DNA of 64,000 nucleotides. It comes from Ferrimonas sediminum. GTDB lineage: Bacteria; Pseudomonadota; Gammaproteobacteria; Enterobacterales; Shewanellaceae. The number at the start of each line of letters is the position of its first letter. Position 1 is the stretch's first letter. The position numbers and the translations under genes are program-made. Where the stretch lies: positions 38,757 to 102,756 of the forward strand of contig NZ_FNEM01000014.1 of assembly GCF_900100175.1 (NCBI RefSeq), in the 5' to 3' direction. The notes beneath the pieces are model-generated. The model had not been told where the DNA came from and ran no database searches. It saw only the letters and a list, made by a program, of their open reading frames with translations. Positions 35,658-43,933 of this stretch are shown here, one piece after another.

Positions 35658-36206
35658 TCAGTCCCGCCACTTAATGGAGCAGCCCATGCTGGGGTGCTGG
35701 ATCCGGGGGCCTTTGCCGGTGCCGGCGATCTGGCGCATGGCGTTGAGCAACTCCGGCGTGCGCTGAGTCGGGTCGTCCATGCGGGCGTCATCCAGCCGGC
35801 CCCGGTACTGCAACTCTCCCTTGGCATTAAAGCCAAAAAAGTCCGGCGTGCACACGGCGCCAAAGGCTCTTCCGACCCGCTGGTCTTCGTCCACCAGGTA
35901 GAGAAACGGCAGGTTGTGCTGGCGGGCGAAGGCCACCATGTTGTCGGGGGCGTCCGCCGGGTAGTCGCGGTAATCGTTGCTCATCACCGCCACCACGTTG
36001 ACCCCTTCGGCCATCAGTTGACGGCAATCCCGGGCCAGGCGGTCGATGATGCGCTGTACATAGGGGCAGTGGTTGCAGATGAACATCACCAGCAGCCCCT
36101 TGTCGCCCAGATGTTCACTCAGGGTAAAGGGGATGCCATGGGGATCGCTCAGGGTAAAGTCCGGCGCGGGCCAGCCGAAGTTGCAGACGGGGGTATCCAG
36201 TAACAT
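35658..36206 (-). CDS. Thioredoxin-fold (redoxin/AhpC-TSA) protein
   Basis: 182 residues. N-terminal PDFTLSDPHGIPFTLSEHLG and active-site segment LLVMFICNHCPYVQRI with a CNHC motif; FGAVCTPDFFGFNAKGEL is typical of the thioredoxin-like proteins with a CxxC in NHCPY, which are cytoplasmic. ATG 36206 has AAGGAGA upstream. Probable thiol oxidoreductase or peroxidase; substrate unknown. Stands alone; the LuxR gene converges on it. Confidence 0.85.
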   Translation of the reverse strand: MLLDTPVCNFGWPAPDFTLSDPHGIPFTLSEHLGDKGLLVMFICNHCPYVQRIIDRLARDCRQLMAEGVNVVAVMSNDYRDYPADAPDNMVAFARQHNLPFLYLVDEDQRVGRAFGAVCTPDFFGFNAKGELQYRGRLDDARMDDPTQRTPELLNAMRQIAGTGKGPRIQHPSMGCSIKWRD

Positions 36207-36448
36207 GGGGTCTCCTTCAATGGGCGGCGCGCGCGCCGCCAATGCGGTTGCCAGGGAGTCGGAAACAGCTGGCCGATTCGGCTCATCTCGTTGACGGTTG
36301 TGGGTGAGTCATAAAGATTCATAGCTAGCAGTAAAGGATCATCCTCGACTGGCAGGAGCTCAACGGCTCCAGCCGCCACGAAGCGGTCATTGGGGGGCTG
36401 AGTCGTGTCCATCAGAATGGGGTCTATTCACTGGGAGATGACGGCTGA

Positions 36449-36805
36449 TTAAAGATCGCTTGATTCGGCCCACTCCCTCATGACTTCCAGTACATCGAGT
36501 GCAGAACGGCCAAAATCGGTCAGTTCATAGGTAACGGCTATAGGGCGATCACTTAGAACCTTTCGTATCACCATGTTGCGTGATTCCAACTCTTTGAGCC
36601 TTTGATCAATCATTTTTTTGCTGGCGCCCCCCAGCATCCTGGTCAGATCATTGAATCGTACTGGCCCATCCTTCAAATGATACAGCAGAGAACCGGTCCA
36701 CTTACCACCAATGATTCGCATGCCCTTTTCAATGGCACATGGCTCCATGCATGCGTTTTCGACCCTCTTTCTACCAAAGGTGTCTGTTTTGATTTTGCTT
36801 TCCAA
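36449..36805 (-). CDS. HxlR family transcriptional regulator
   Basis: 118 residues, one winged-helix HxlR domain: CAIEKGMRIIGGKWTGSLLY, RFNDLTRMLGGASKKMIDQR, ELESRNMVIRKV, PIAVTYELTDFGRSAL. Two Cys near the N-terminus (ENACMEPCAIEKG) resemble the redox/electrophile-sensing Cys of YodB-type HxlR repressors. Divergent from the cupin gene; likely represses the electrophile detoxification genes through the shared sites at 36863 and 38181. Confidence 0.9.
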   Translation of the reverse strand: MESKIKTDTFGRKRVENACMEPCAIEKGMRIIGGKWTGSLLYHLKDGPVRFNDLTRMLGGASKKMIDQRLKELESRNMVIRKVLSDRPIAVTYELTDFGRSALDVLEVMREWAESSDL

Positions 36806-36862
36806 ATTTCACCTCTCTCAAAGGATTCAGAGCAGTTACATACCGGAAGCCATCATACGGGT

Positions 36863-36886
36863 GGTTACCAAAAGTTAACTGGTTGA
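36863..36886 (+). promoter_or_regulatory. Candidate HxlR operator 1
   Basis: 24 bases matching 38181-38204 at 21 positions. Core CCAAAAGTTAACTGG contains the palindrome AGTTAACT. The 3' end supplies TTGA of a -35 box (TTGAAT, 36883) with CATAAT about 15 bases further. It lies between the divergent hxlR-like and cupin genes. Confidence 0.65.
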
Positions 36887-36987
36887 ATATTGTGAAACGG
36901 TAACATAATGTTCATAAGATTGAAAGTAAAGGCCAGCCGGGCTTTGACCATGACGGCTGCAGTTCCACAAATGATTGGAGATAAACG

Positions 36988-37356
36988 ATGACACTAAAAC
37001 CATGGGCTACTGTGGCTGGCAGTTTGTTTAGTGCTAGCTGCGCAGTGGCAACAACCCTACCGGGTTCGGCTCATATCGAGTCACCGGAACAGTATCAACG
37101 GTTGTTTGAAAACGACAGCATTGAGGTGTTGAAGATGGTGCTTAAACCCGGTGAAGCGGACCTCTGGCATACCCACAGGGACGAAACTGTGTATTTCGAG
37201 AAAGGAGGAGATCTGCTGATTCGCCAGAAAGGAGCCGATGATCTTAGAGTAAACGTGCCTGATGGTCATGTGATGTGGCATCAAAGCTGGACTCACCAGG
37301 TAACTAATATGGGCAGCAAGGAAGTGATTGCCATCATTGTGGAGAGTAAAAAGTAA
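36988..37356 (+). CDS. Exported cupin-domain protein
   Basis: 122 residues with a signal peptide (about 1-22) and one small cupin barrel. Metal-site pattern HTHRDETVYFEKGG and the second His-bearing strand WHQSWTHQV are present. Periplasmic location is unusual for this otherwise cytoplasmic detoxification set. First plus-strand gene after operator 1; 66 bases before the GST gene, so probably co-transcribed with it. Confidence 0.83.
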   Translation: MTLKPWATVAGSLFSASCAVATTLPGSAHIESPEQYQRLFENDSIEVLKMVLKPGEADLWHTHRDETVYFEKGGDLLIRQKGADDLRVNVPDGHVMWHQSWTHQVTNMGSKEVIAIIVESKK

Positions 37357-37422
37357 TTTTGCAGATCGGTTCTGCCGGAAAGGAAGAGGCACAGGGACTT
37401 TTAATAAAGGAGACAAGTATAT

Positions 37423-38148
37423 ATGACAAAAGATATCCACTTATACACCGCATCAACTATGAATGGCTGGAAGCCGGTTATCTTTTTGGAAGAAGCTGGA
37501 GTGGAATATGATCTTACCCACATCGACTTTGCCAAGAAACAACATAAGCACCCTGAATATCTGCAACTCAACCCCAATGGGCGCATACCGACCATAGTCG
37601 ATCGTTCCAACAACGATTTTGTTGTCTTCGAGTCCGGTGCCATCCTCTGGTATTTGGCAGAGAAGTACCAAAAGTTCCTGCCCCAAAAACCAGATGAGCG
37701 ATCTGTCACCTTGCAATGGCTGATGTTTCAGATGGGTGGAATAGGGCCAATGATGGGGCAAGCGATGTACTTTCAGCGTATCGCGGCAAAACAGGGCGAG
37801 GAAAACCTCTTTGCCACTGATCGTTATGTTCAGGAAAGTCGTCGCTTGATGGAGGTCCTGAACGCTAGGTTGGCGAAGAGCCGCTTTCTGGCCTGCGGGG
37901 AGTATACCATCGCAGATATGGCCACTTATCCCTGGGCACGAGCTTTCTACTGGGCCAAGGTACAGGTGGAGGATCTTCAGCACCTGAATCGTTGGTTCGA
38001 TGAAATTGATGCCAGAAAGGCGACCCAGAGAGCGCTTACGATTCCTAAGCCATTTTGGGCATTTTTTGGTAAGGGGAATGTGGAAGTTCAGGAGCGGGAA
38101 AATGCAGATCGCTTCAAGTCTGACGTAATAAGTCGTTCTAATATTTGA
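37423..38148 (+). CDS. Glutathione S-transferase
   Basis: 241 residues. N-terminal thioredoxin-like domain with STMNGWKPVIFLEE and NPNGRIPTIVD (cis-Pro) and FESGAILWYLAEKY, then an all-helical domain ending NRWFDEIDARKATQRAL. This is the YfcG/Ure2p-like class that acts on disulfides and electrophiles with glutathione. Catalytic residue likely Thr/Asn near the first helix. Between cupin and quinone reductase genes. Confidence 0.9.
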   Translation: MTKDIHLYTASTMNGWKPVIFLEEAGVEYDLTHIDFAKKQHKHPEYLQLNPNGRIPTIVDRSNNDFVVFESGAILWYLAEKYQKFLPQKPDERSVTLQWLMFQMGGIGPMMGQAMYFQRIAAKQGEENLFATDRYVQESRRLMEVLNARLAKSRFLACGEYTIADMATYPWARAFYWAKVQVEDLQHLNRWFDEIDARKATQRALTIPKPFWAFFGKGNVEVQERENADRFKSDVISRSNI

Positions 38149-38180
38149 GTTTTTAATGTTGAGCGGAATAGTATCCCGCA

Positions 38181-38204
38181 GGTTACTAAAAGTATACTGG
38201 TTGA
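38181..38204 (+). promoter_or_regulatory. Candidate HxlR operator 2
   Basis: 24 bases with 21 identical to 36863-36886 (core CTAAAAGTATACTGG). Its end overlaps a good -35 box TTGACT (38200-38205); a -10-like TAGCAT follows. It gives the quinone reductase-CMD pair its own promoter. Confidence 0.65.
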
Positions 38205-38295
38205 CTTGAGTTACCAGCAGGCAATAGCATACCCACGGTAAGTAAGTTAATTGTCTGGATCACTGTCCAGTCATCAAAGAGAAAGGTGTTCTTCC

Positions 38296-38880
38296 ATGAG
38301 TAATATACTGATTATCAATGCCCACCAACTATCTCCCTACTCTGAGGGTCGTTTGAATGGGTCATTGGTTGAGCGAGCCAAAATCCAGTTGATGGAAAAA
38401 GGTCATGAGGTAGAAATGGTGACCATGCAGGAGCAGGTTGACGTCGATGAGCAACTGAAATTGTTCCAGTGGGCAGACAGGGTGATAGTACAGATGCCGG
38501 TGAACTGGATGAGCACTCCCTGGATGTTTAAGAAGTATATGGATGAGGTGTTCACTGCAGGCATGGGAGGGGCATTGTGCCAGTTTGATGGACGAACTTC
38601 TGAAGATCCAAAGCGCAATTATGGTACTGGCGGTACTCGAACGAATACGAAATATATGCTCTCGCTGACCTTTAATGCTCCGCAGGAATCCTTTGACGAT
38701 ATCGATGAATATCTGTTCCAAGGCAAGAGTGTGGATGACTTGATGTTCCACATGCACAGTAACTTCAGGTTTTTTGGTATGTCTTCATTACCTACTTTTG
38801 CCTGTTATGACGTAATGAAGAATGCGAATGTAGAAGCTGATTTCCTTCGTTTTGATGCCCACCTCAAAGCCCATTTCTAA
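38296..38880 (+). CDS. mdaB: MdaB-like NAD(P)H quinone oxidoreductase
   Basis: 194 residues, flavodoxin-like fold: NILIINAHQLSPYSEGRLN phosphate-binding start, RVIVQMPVNWMSTPWMFKKY and the FTAGMGGALCQFDGRT segment are those of MdaB. Two-electron reduction of quinones to quinols with FAD, avoiding semiquinone radicals. ATG 38296 gives the family N-terminus; SD-like AAAGG is upstream. 13 bases before the CMD gene. Confidence 0.9.
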   Translation: MSNILIINAHQLSPYSEGRLNGSLVERAKIQLMEKGHEVEMVTMQEQVDVDEQLKLFQWADRVIVQMPVNWMSTPWMFKKYMDEVFTAGMGGALCQFDGRTSEDPKRNYGTGGTRTNTKYMLSLTFNAPQESFDDIDEYLFQGKSVDDLMFHMHSNFRFFGMSSLPTFACYDVMKNANVEADFLRFDAHLKAHF

Positions 38881-38893
38881 GGAGTGAGAACTC

Positions 38894-39457
38894 ATGATTG
38901 ATTTTACCTATTACGATGAAGAGAGCGCTCCAGAAGAGTCGCAAGAGCTAGTGAAAGGGTCGTTGAAGGCATTCGGTATGCTACCAAATCTTCATCGAGT
39001 TCTGGCTGAAGCTCCAGCCACTTATGAGGCTTACAACAACACTTTTGGTCTCTTTATGAATGGTACTTCTTTGTCTCCTCTGGAGCAGCAGGTGGTGTTC
39101 ATGACGGCGAATTATGAGAACAATTGCCACTATTGTATCCCCGGGCACACCTGGATGATGAAAACAGCTAAGATGCCCGATGAAGTGATTACTGCATTAA
39201 GAGAAGGAACTGAAATTCCAGATCCGAAGTTGCAGGCATTGCATGACTATACGAAGGCGCTACTGGATAGTAGAGGTCATATTGGACAGGAGCGTCTTGA
39301 GGCTTTCATTCAAGCCGGGTTTACTAAGCGTCAGGCGCTTGAGGTATTAACTGGACTAGCAGCCAAGCTTATCTCAAATTTCACCAATGCGCTGGCCAAC
39401 ACTGAGCCAGATTCAGCATTTAAAAAATACGAATGGATTCATCCGTCCAATCGATAA
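38894..39457 (+). CDS. Carboxymuconolactone decarboxylase (AhpD-like) family protein
   Basis: 187 residues, all-helical AhpD-like fold with the redox pair and proton relay in NNCHYCIPGHT (Cys-x-x-Cys then His). Such proteins act as thiol-dependent peroxidases or reductants. Good SD AAGGAG. Likely last gene of the operator-2 transcript. A partial operator match (AACTGGTTGATT) lies just downstream at about 39479. Confidence 0.87.
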   Translation: MIDFTYYDEESAPEESQELVKGSLKAFGMLPNLHRVLAEAPATYEAYNNTFGLFMNGTSLSPLEQQVVFMTANYENNCHYCIPGHTWMMKTAKMPDEVITALREGTEIPDPKLQALHDYTKALLDSRGHIGQERLEAFIQAGFTKRQALEVLTGLAAKLISNFTNALANTEPDSAFKKYEWIHPSNR

Positions 39458-39593
39458 ACTAAAGAATTATATGTTCGAACTGGTTGATTCTTAGCAAATG
39501 GTATAGGTACTCGCCTCTAACAAATCTTTAGTAAGAGAAGCTCATCATCACAATGTGAGTTGGCGGAGGTCATGGATGACTCCTTTTGGCGCC

Positions 39594-40340
39594 TTAGCGA
39601 ACCCTCGGTAGCGATGGGCTTACCTGACCAATATTCAAGTGCCAATGGTAACCACTGGCCTCAGATGCGGAAATCAGGATCCTGTCTTTTGACAGTTGCC
39701 GCTCCTTGACTGGATAAACCTTGGGGCCTTGCTCTTGATTGTTATAGACACTGCCACCACTTGGAAGCAGATTAATGCTCAGCGGTTCGGCTCCCCACTC
39801 CTTAAGGTAGGCTCCCATGTTGGTGGTACTCTCAGACCAACTTGTGTCGTGGTTTACCTTGGTATGCCAGTTGCCGCCATAGACAATTAGTCTTGAGTCA
39901 TGATGCAGATAGGGCTTGAGGTTATTAGCCATTCTCCATGCTCTTGGAGAGCCATGATCATCGAACATTACTAAAGTGAGGCCTTTCTGCCTGAGCGGTA
40001 ATAATGTTTGTAACAGCTCAAACATAGCATCGCTGGTTTTCCCTGTATGCAGTTGTTGCCACTGAAAACTAGTTTCCACGCTTAGGGCAAGTTGATCTGT
40101 ATTTCCACTAACGTCGATCTGCTCTGCTAGTAGCTCGATGGCTAATATCGTCGGCCCTTGCTTTAGCTGGTTACAGACGATATTTTCGACCCACTTAGGA
40201 GCTTGCACACTTCCGTGAATTTCTCCCAGCAGCAGCGGTCGGTTATTGCCAATAATTGCTTCCAATTCGGCAGGCAGTGGCTCACAGGCCCAAGATTTGA
40301 TTGATAGCACAACGAGGACACCCAATATCCATGGACGCAT
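39594..40340 (-). CDS. Secreted ChaN/EreA-like protein
   Basis: 248 residues with a signal peptide (about 1-18). The motif LLLGEIHGS at about 38 and the later YGGNWHTKV match the haem-binding-uptake/erythromycin-esterase-like superfamily (ChaN, EreA, TiKi). Intermediate strands TILAIELLAEQ and LTLVMFDDHGSPRAW fit the same fold. Function is open: esterase, protease-like or haem binding. Lower GC than the flanking core genes. Single gene. Confidence 0.65.
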   Translation of the reverse strand: MRPWILGVLVVLSIKSWACEPLPAELEAIIGNNRPLLLGEIHGSVQAPKWVENIVCNQLKQGPTILAIELLAEQIDVSGNTDQLALSVETSFQWQQLHTGKTSDAMFELLQTLLPLRQKGLTLVMFDDHGSPRAWRMANNLKPYLHHDSRLIVYGGNWHTKVNHDTSWSESTTNMGAYLKEWGAEPLSINLLPSGGSVYNNQEQGPKVYPVKERQLSKDRILISASEASGYHWHLNIGQVSPSLPRVR

Positions 40341-40529
40341 AAGAGAAGTTCCTTTTTCTCAAAAAAAGAGCAGTCTATTGGGTTAACAGAGATGATGCTG
40401 TGATGATAATCACTTTGATGCTTTGTACTCCCAACCCTCTACCGAAGAGCAATCGATAGCCCGGAGGCCGCATCTGGTGCCCCAATGACTGGTTCTGGCG
40501 CCGAAGCAGCCATTTAGTATGATACTTTA

Positions 40530-40668
40530 TTACTCTTCCACAACGGTAAAGCTGTCGACGGCGGCCAGGTTGTCTTTCAGGTGCCGATTGCCCATGTGCG
40601 CCTGTCACAGCTCACGGGAAGCCCAGTTGTTATAAAACAGGAAGTGGGCCGATCTTCCGGGTCAACGG
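40530..40668 (-). pseudogene. Remnant of an ABM-domain monooxygenase
   Basis: Minus-strand translation of 40650-40530 reads HFLFYNNWASREL, stop (TGA at 40605-40607), then QAHMGNRHLKDNLAAVD ending FTVVEE and TAA. This is the C-terminal half of an antibiotic-biosynthesis-monooxygenase (YgiN-like) domain. The preceding family segment VDPEDR is present at 40668-40651 but one base out of frame. So there is at least one nonsense codon and one frameshift, and no 5' half is found. The remaining roughly 300 bases of the 40341-40789 gap show no gene. Confidence 0.6.
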
Positions 40669-40789
40669 ATCAAGGTCAATGATCCTTAGCGCGGTGGTTT
40701 AGTCGATATGCTTTACCCGGTTTCCGGAGGCATATCACCGGGAGGGGGCGGGTTGGCCGGGCCAAAGGAGGCGCCGGCCGGTGGGGTAA

Positions 40790-41032
40790 TTATTTAGAGC
40801 GGGTGGATTCCACCTGGCGAACCCAGTCACAGGAGATGCCAGCCTTGGCATGGTGCTTGTGAATCGCTTCGGCGTTGGGGGCCTCCAGCACGCAGTAGAT
40901 CAGGTTGTCCTTCTTGCTGAACAGGATGTCGTGGTGAGTGACACCAAATTCATCTGCCGGTGCATTCTGCAGGTCCTTCAACTGCTGCTCAGTAAAGGGC
41001 TCCATAGGGTGAGTATCAATGAACTTGGGCAT
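40790..41032 (-). CDS. DUF4242 family protein
   Basis: 80 residues. Starts MPKFIDTHPMEPFTEQQL, has a ferredoxin-like beta-alpha pattern and the His-rich helix EAIHKHHAKAGI. This matches DUF4242 (Streptomyces SCO4226 nickel-binding type). ATG 41032 follows AGGAGA. Metal binding is a family property, not shown here. Confidence 0.8.
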   Translation of the reverse strand: MPKFIDTHPMEPFTEQQLKDLQNAPADEFGVTHHDILFSKKDNLIYCVLEAPNAEAIHKHHAKAGISCDWVRQVESTRSK

Positions 41033-41198
41033 ACGTTGTCTCCTCTGTCCTACTGGATTAGAGGCCACCGGCCTCGGCCCTGTTGACCAAGGCCTGAGTG
41101 GCCAGCCTGGATTGCGTTTGCGGAACGGGATTCAACCTATCAAAGGATAGGCCAGATAGCCGAAATCGTTGTCCCGGCTCTGCGCAGTCACGACACTT

Positions 41199-42041
41199 TT
41201 ATCCAGCTTTCTGCTGCCGGGCCTGACGCCCTTTAGCCCAGTTCACGATTCTCTGCATGGCCCAGCCAAAGAGCCCGGGAAACAGGCGGGCACAGTGATG
41301 GGTGAGTTTGGCGCGCACCCCAGGAATGATCAGAAAGCGGCTTTGCTCCAGCCCCTTGATCGTGGCGCGGGTAACGGTGTCCACCTGCAGGGTGCCGCCG
41401 AGATCTTTCAGCAGCCTGGCCACAGGGCTGATGTAGGTTCGCTCCTGGATCACCATGGGGGTGTCCACCTCTGGCGGGCACAGCACCGATACCCTTATCC
41501 CTTGCGAGCTCACCTCTTGCCTGAGTGCGCCGGCCATCCCCAGAAGGGCGAACTTGCTGGCGCTGTAGCCGGAGTAGCCGTAGGGGGCGATCAGGCCGGC
41601 CAGGGAGCTGACAAAGCAGATCTGCCCTTGCCGTTGCTCCAGCATGCCCGGCAACCAGGCCTTGGCCAGGCGGCGGCTGCCCAGCAGGTTGGTTTGCATC
41701 AACGCTTCGAACTCATCGTCGCTCTGCTCCATAAAGCGGATGCTCTGGACGATGCCGGCACTGAGGATCAGCAGGTACGGCTGCCCCTGGCGGGTGCGGA
41801 TCTTTTCCACTGAATTCTGCACCGCCTGTGGATCGTCAACGTCCACCGAATAGCCGCAGACCTCGGCGCCCGGGGCCAGCGATTGGCACTGGGCCACCGC
41901 CTGTGCCAGTCGCTGCGGGTTTCTGGCCAACAGTGCCAGCCGCCAGCCCCGGGCCGCATAGGCTTTCGCCAGATCCAGGCCGATGCCGCTGGAGGCGCCG
42001 GAGATTAACGCCAGCGGTGAATCAGGGTGTGTGGGGGTCAT
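41199..42041 (-). CDS. SDR family oxidoreductase
   Basis: 280 residues: ALISGASSGIGLDLA, LILSAGIVQ in place of the usual NNAG, Ser in SLAGL and catalytic YSGYSASKFAL. C-terminal basic, membrane-proximal tail resembling the SDR at 26059. The start at 42041 lies 20 bases inside the upstream amidohydrolase gene and follows AAGGAAG, so translation is probably coupled. Confidence 0.87.
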   Translation of the reverse strand: MTPTHPDSPLALISGASSGIGLDLAKAYAARGWRLALLARNPQRLAQAVAQCQSLAPGAEVCGYSVDVDDPQAVQNSVEKIRTRQGQPYLLILSAGIVQSIRFMEQSDDEFEALMQTNLLGSRRLAKAWLPGMLEQRQGQICFVSSLAGLIAPYGYSGYSASKFALLGMAGALRQEVSSQGIRVSVLCPPEVDTPMVIQERTYISPVARLLKDLGGTLQVDTVTRATIKGLEQSRFLIIPGVRAKLTHHCARLFPGLFGWAMQRIVNWAKGRQARQQKAG

Positions 42042-43797
42042 GCTTCGCTTCCTTGCTGTTGTGGGCGGCGATGAAACGGCCATAGCCGGTTTCGGTTCCC
42101 AGCGCTGGCAGGATCTGCTCATCCTCCACCGCCAGCTTGCCGTTGATCAGCACTTGCTTGACGATGCCCGGGTTGCGATTCACCAACCGCTTGAGGTCGA
42201 AATTGTCCATCTCGGCCCAGTGTACCGCCTCCAGATCCTGATCAAAACCAGCGGGATCCAGCACCACCACGTCGGCGCGGTCACCTTGACGAATGGTACC
42301 GGCATCGACGCCCAGCCACTCGGCTTGTTCGCCGGTCAGGCGCCAGACGGCCCGCTCCATGGACATGATCGCCTGCTGCTCATCGATGGACTCCTGCACC
42401 AGCTTGAGCATTCGCAGCGGCAGATTGTAAAACGACATATTGCGAATGTGGGCGCCGGCATCGCTGAAGCTGATCAGGGCATTGGGGTCGGCCACCAGCT
42501 TTTTCAGTACTGGCTTTCTGTGGTTGGCAACCGTGGTGTACCAGCGCAGTTTGGGGCCGTACTCCACCACCAGATCCAGAAACAGGTCCACCACGTGAAT
42601 GCCTCTGGACTTGGCGATTTCGTCGAAGTTTTTATTCACCAGGCTGGCGTCCGGACAGTCGATGATGAGGGCATCGGACAGATCCCGTTGCCACACCCGC
42701 GGGCTGAGTTTTTCGCCATAGAATTTACGGAAATTGCGCCGGTAGGCCTCGTCTTTCAGCAGTTCGTTGCGCGCCAGTTCGTCCTTGAGATCCAGCGCCA
42801 TCTCGCCGGCGCCAAACTCCTCGAAGAACACCACATCGATGCCGTCGGCGTAGACCGTGAACGGCGTCGGCAGTACCTGCCAGCGAAAGTCGCCTTTTAG
42901 CGCATTGGTAAACCAGGAGGCCAGTTTGGTGAGGTTGGTGAGATAGCGGCTGCCCTTGAGATCCATCTGGCTGATCAGGGTGGTCTTAAGGGGCTTGCGG
43001 CGCCAGCCGATGCTTTCGCGCACGTAATCGAAAATTTGCAGCGGAGTGGCGGCATTGGGAGCGCCCTGGTGAACCCGGTTGTAGCGCCGAACCAGTTTGT
43101 TGAGTCGGGCAATCTCATCCCAATTGGCGTAGGTGCTGGGCAAGCTGCGGGACCAGGCCCGGTCGCCGTCGATTTTGTCCCACTTCAGGCACATGGTCGA
43201 CAGGCCGAGAAAACCGCACTCCAACGCCTCGTGCAGCAGGGCTTCCATCGCCTGCATCTCCGCCTCTCCGGGCTGGGTGTCGTGGCGGGTGGCCCGATCC
43301 AGCCCCATCACGCTGGCGCGCAGATCGCTGTGGCCAAGGAAGCTGATCAGGTTGGGGCCCAGTGGCAGGCGATTCACGTGCTCCACCCACTGGCGCGGCG
43401 TCGACCAGGTTTTGTTGCGCTTTAAAATCGGCAATACCCTCTCCCGAGGCACGGTTTCCACCCGGGTGAACAGATCCGAGGCGTCCTCGTAATCGCTGCA
43501 GATCATGCTCAGTGAGCAGCTACCGACCAGCACCGTGGTCACGCCGTGGCGCACCGACTCTGACAGGCCGGGGCTGACCAGCAGTTCGGCATCGTAGTGG
43601 GTGTGGGTGTCGAGAAACCCGGGGGTGACCCACATCCCCTCGGCGCAGATCACCCGCTCGGCAGATTCCGGTGCCAGCGCCTTTTCACTGATGCAGGCGA
43701 TTTTACCGTCCCTGATGGCCAGATCCCGAATCCGGGACGGGGCGCCGGTGCCGTCAAAATAGCGCCCCCGCTGAATCAAAATGTCGTACTGGGCCAT
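42022..43797 (-). CDS. D-aminoacylase-like amidohydrolase
   Basis: 591 residues, TIM-barrel amidohydrolase flanked by a small beta domain. Metal motif HTHYDAE near residue 65, GHSDLR and the late SDAGAH are placed as in N-acyl-D-amino-acid deacylases; the C-terminal GDRADVVVLDP closes the beta domain. Family members hydrolyse N-acyl-D-amino acids, but this long form has no proven substrate. ATG 43797 has AAGGAG 9 bases upstream. Forms an operon with the SDR and is divergent from the AraC gene. Confidence 0.85.
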   Translation of the reverse strand: MAQYDILIQRGRYFDGTGAPSRIRDLAIRDGKIACISEKALAPESAERVICAEGMWVTPGFLDTHTHYDAELLVSPGLSESVRHGVTTVLVGSCSLSMICSDYEDASDLFTRVETVPRERVLPILKRNKTWSTPRQWVEHVNRLPLGPNLISFLGHSDLRASVMGLDRATRHDTQPGEAEMQAMEALLHEALECGFLGLSTMCLKWDKIDGDRAWSRSLPSTYANWDEIARLNKLVRRYNRVHQGAPNAATPLQIFDYVRESIGWRRKPLKTTLISQMDLKGSRYLTNLTKLASWFTNALKGDFRWQVLPTPFTVYADGIDVVFFEEFGAGEMALDLKDELARNELLKDEAYRRNFRKFYGEKLSPRVWQRDLSDALIIDCPDASLVNKNFDEIAKSRGIHVVDLFLDLVVEYGPKLRWYTTVANHRKPVLKKLVADPNALISFSDAGAHIRNMSFYNLPLRMLKLVQESIDEQQAIMSMERAVWRLTGEQAEWLGVDAGTIRQGDRADVVVLDPAGFDQDLEAVHWAEMDNFDLKRLVNRNPGIVKQVLINGKLAVEDEQILPALGTETGYGRFIAAHNSKEAKHDPHTP

Positions 43798-43933
43798 GTC
43801 AGCCTGCTCCTTGCGATTGCCATCCAATACTTATGCATCTTATTCGCATTAGTGATGCCAGGCTTGTCATTTGGTGACAGCTGCGAAAAGATAAAGCGAC
43901 CGCAACGGATCCTCACACAAACGGAGTGCAGCA

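Noticed and set aside
36149-36412. 87-codon minus-strand frame before the redoxin gene
   Set aside because: Overlaps the redoxin start by 57 bases, has no SD, and its last third is simply the out-of-frame redoxin sequence. The first 60 codons look faintly protein-like and may be a decayed gene.
40375-40608. 77-codon minus-strand frame
   Set aside because: Out-of-frame reading over the ABM pseudogene; the alternative frame gives the family match.
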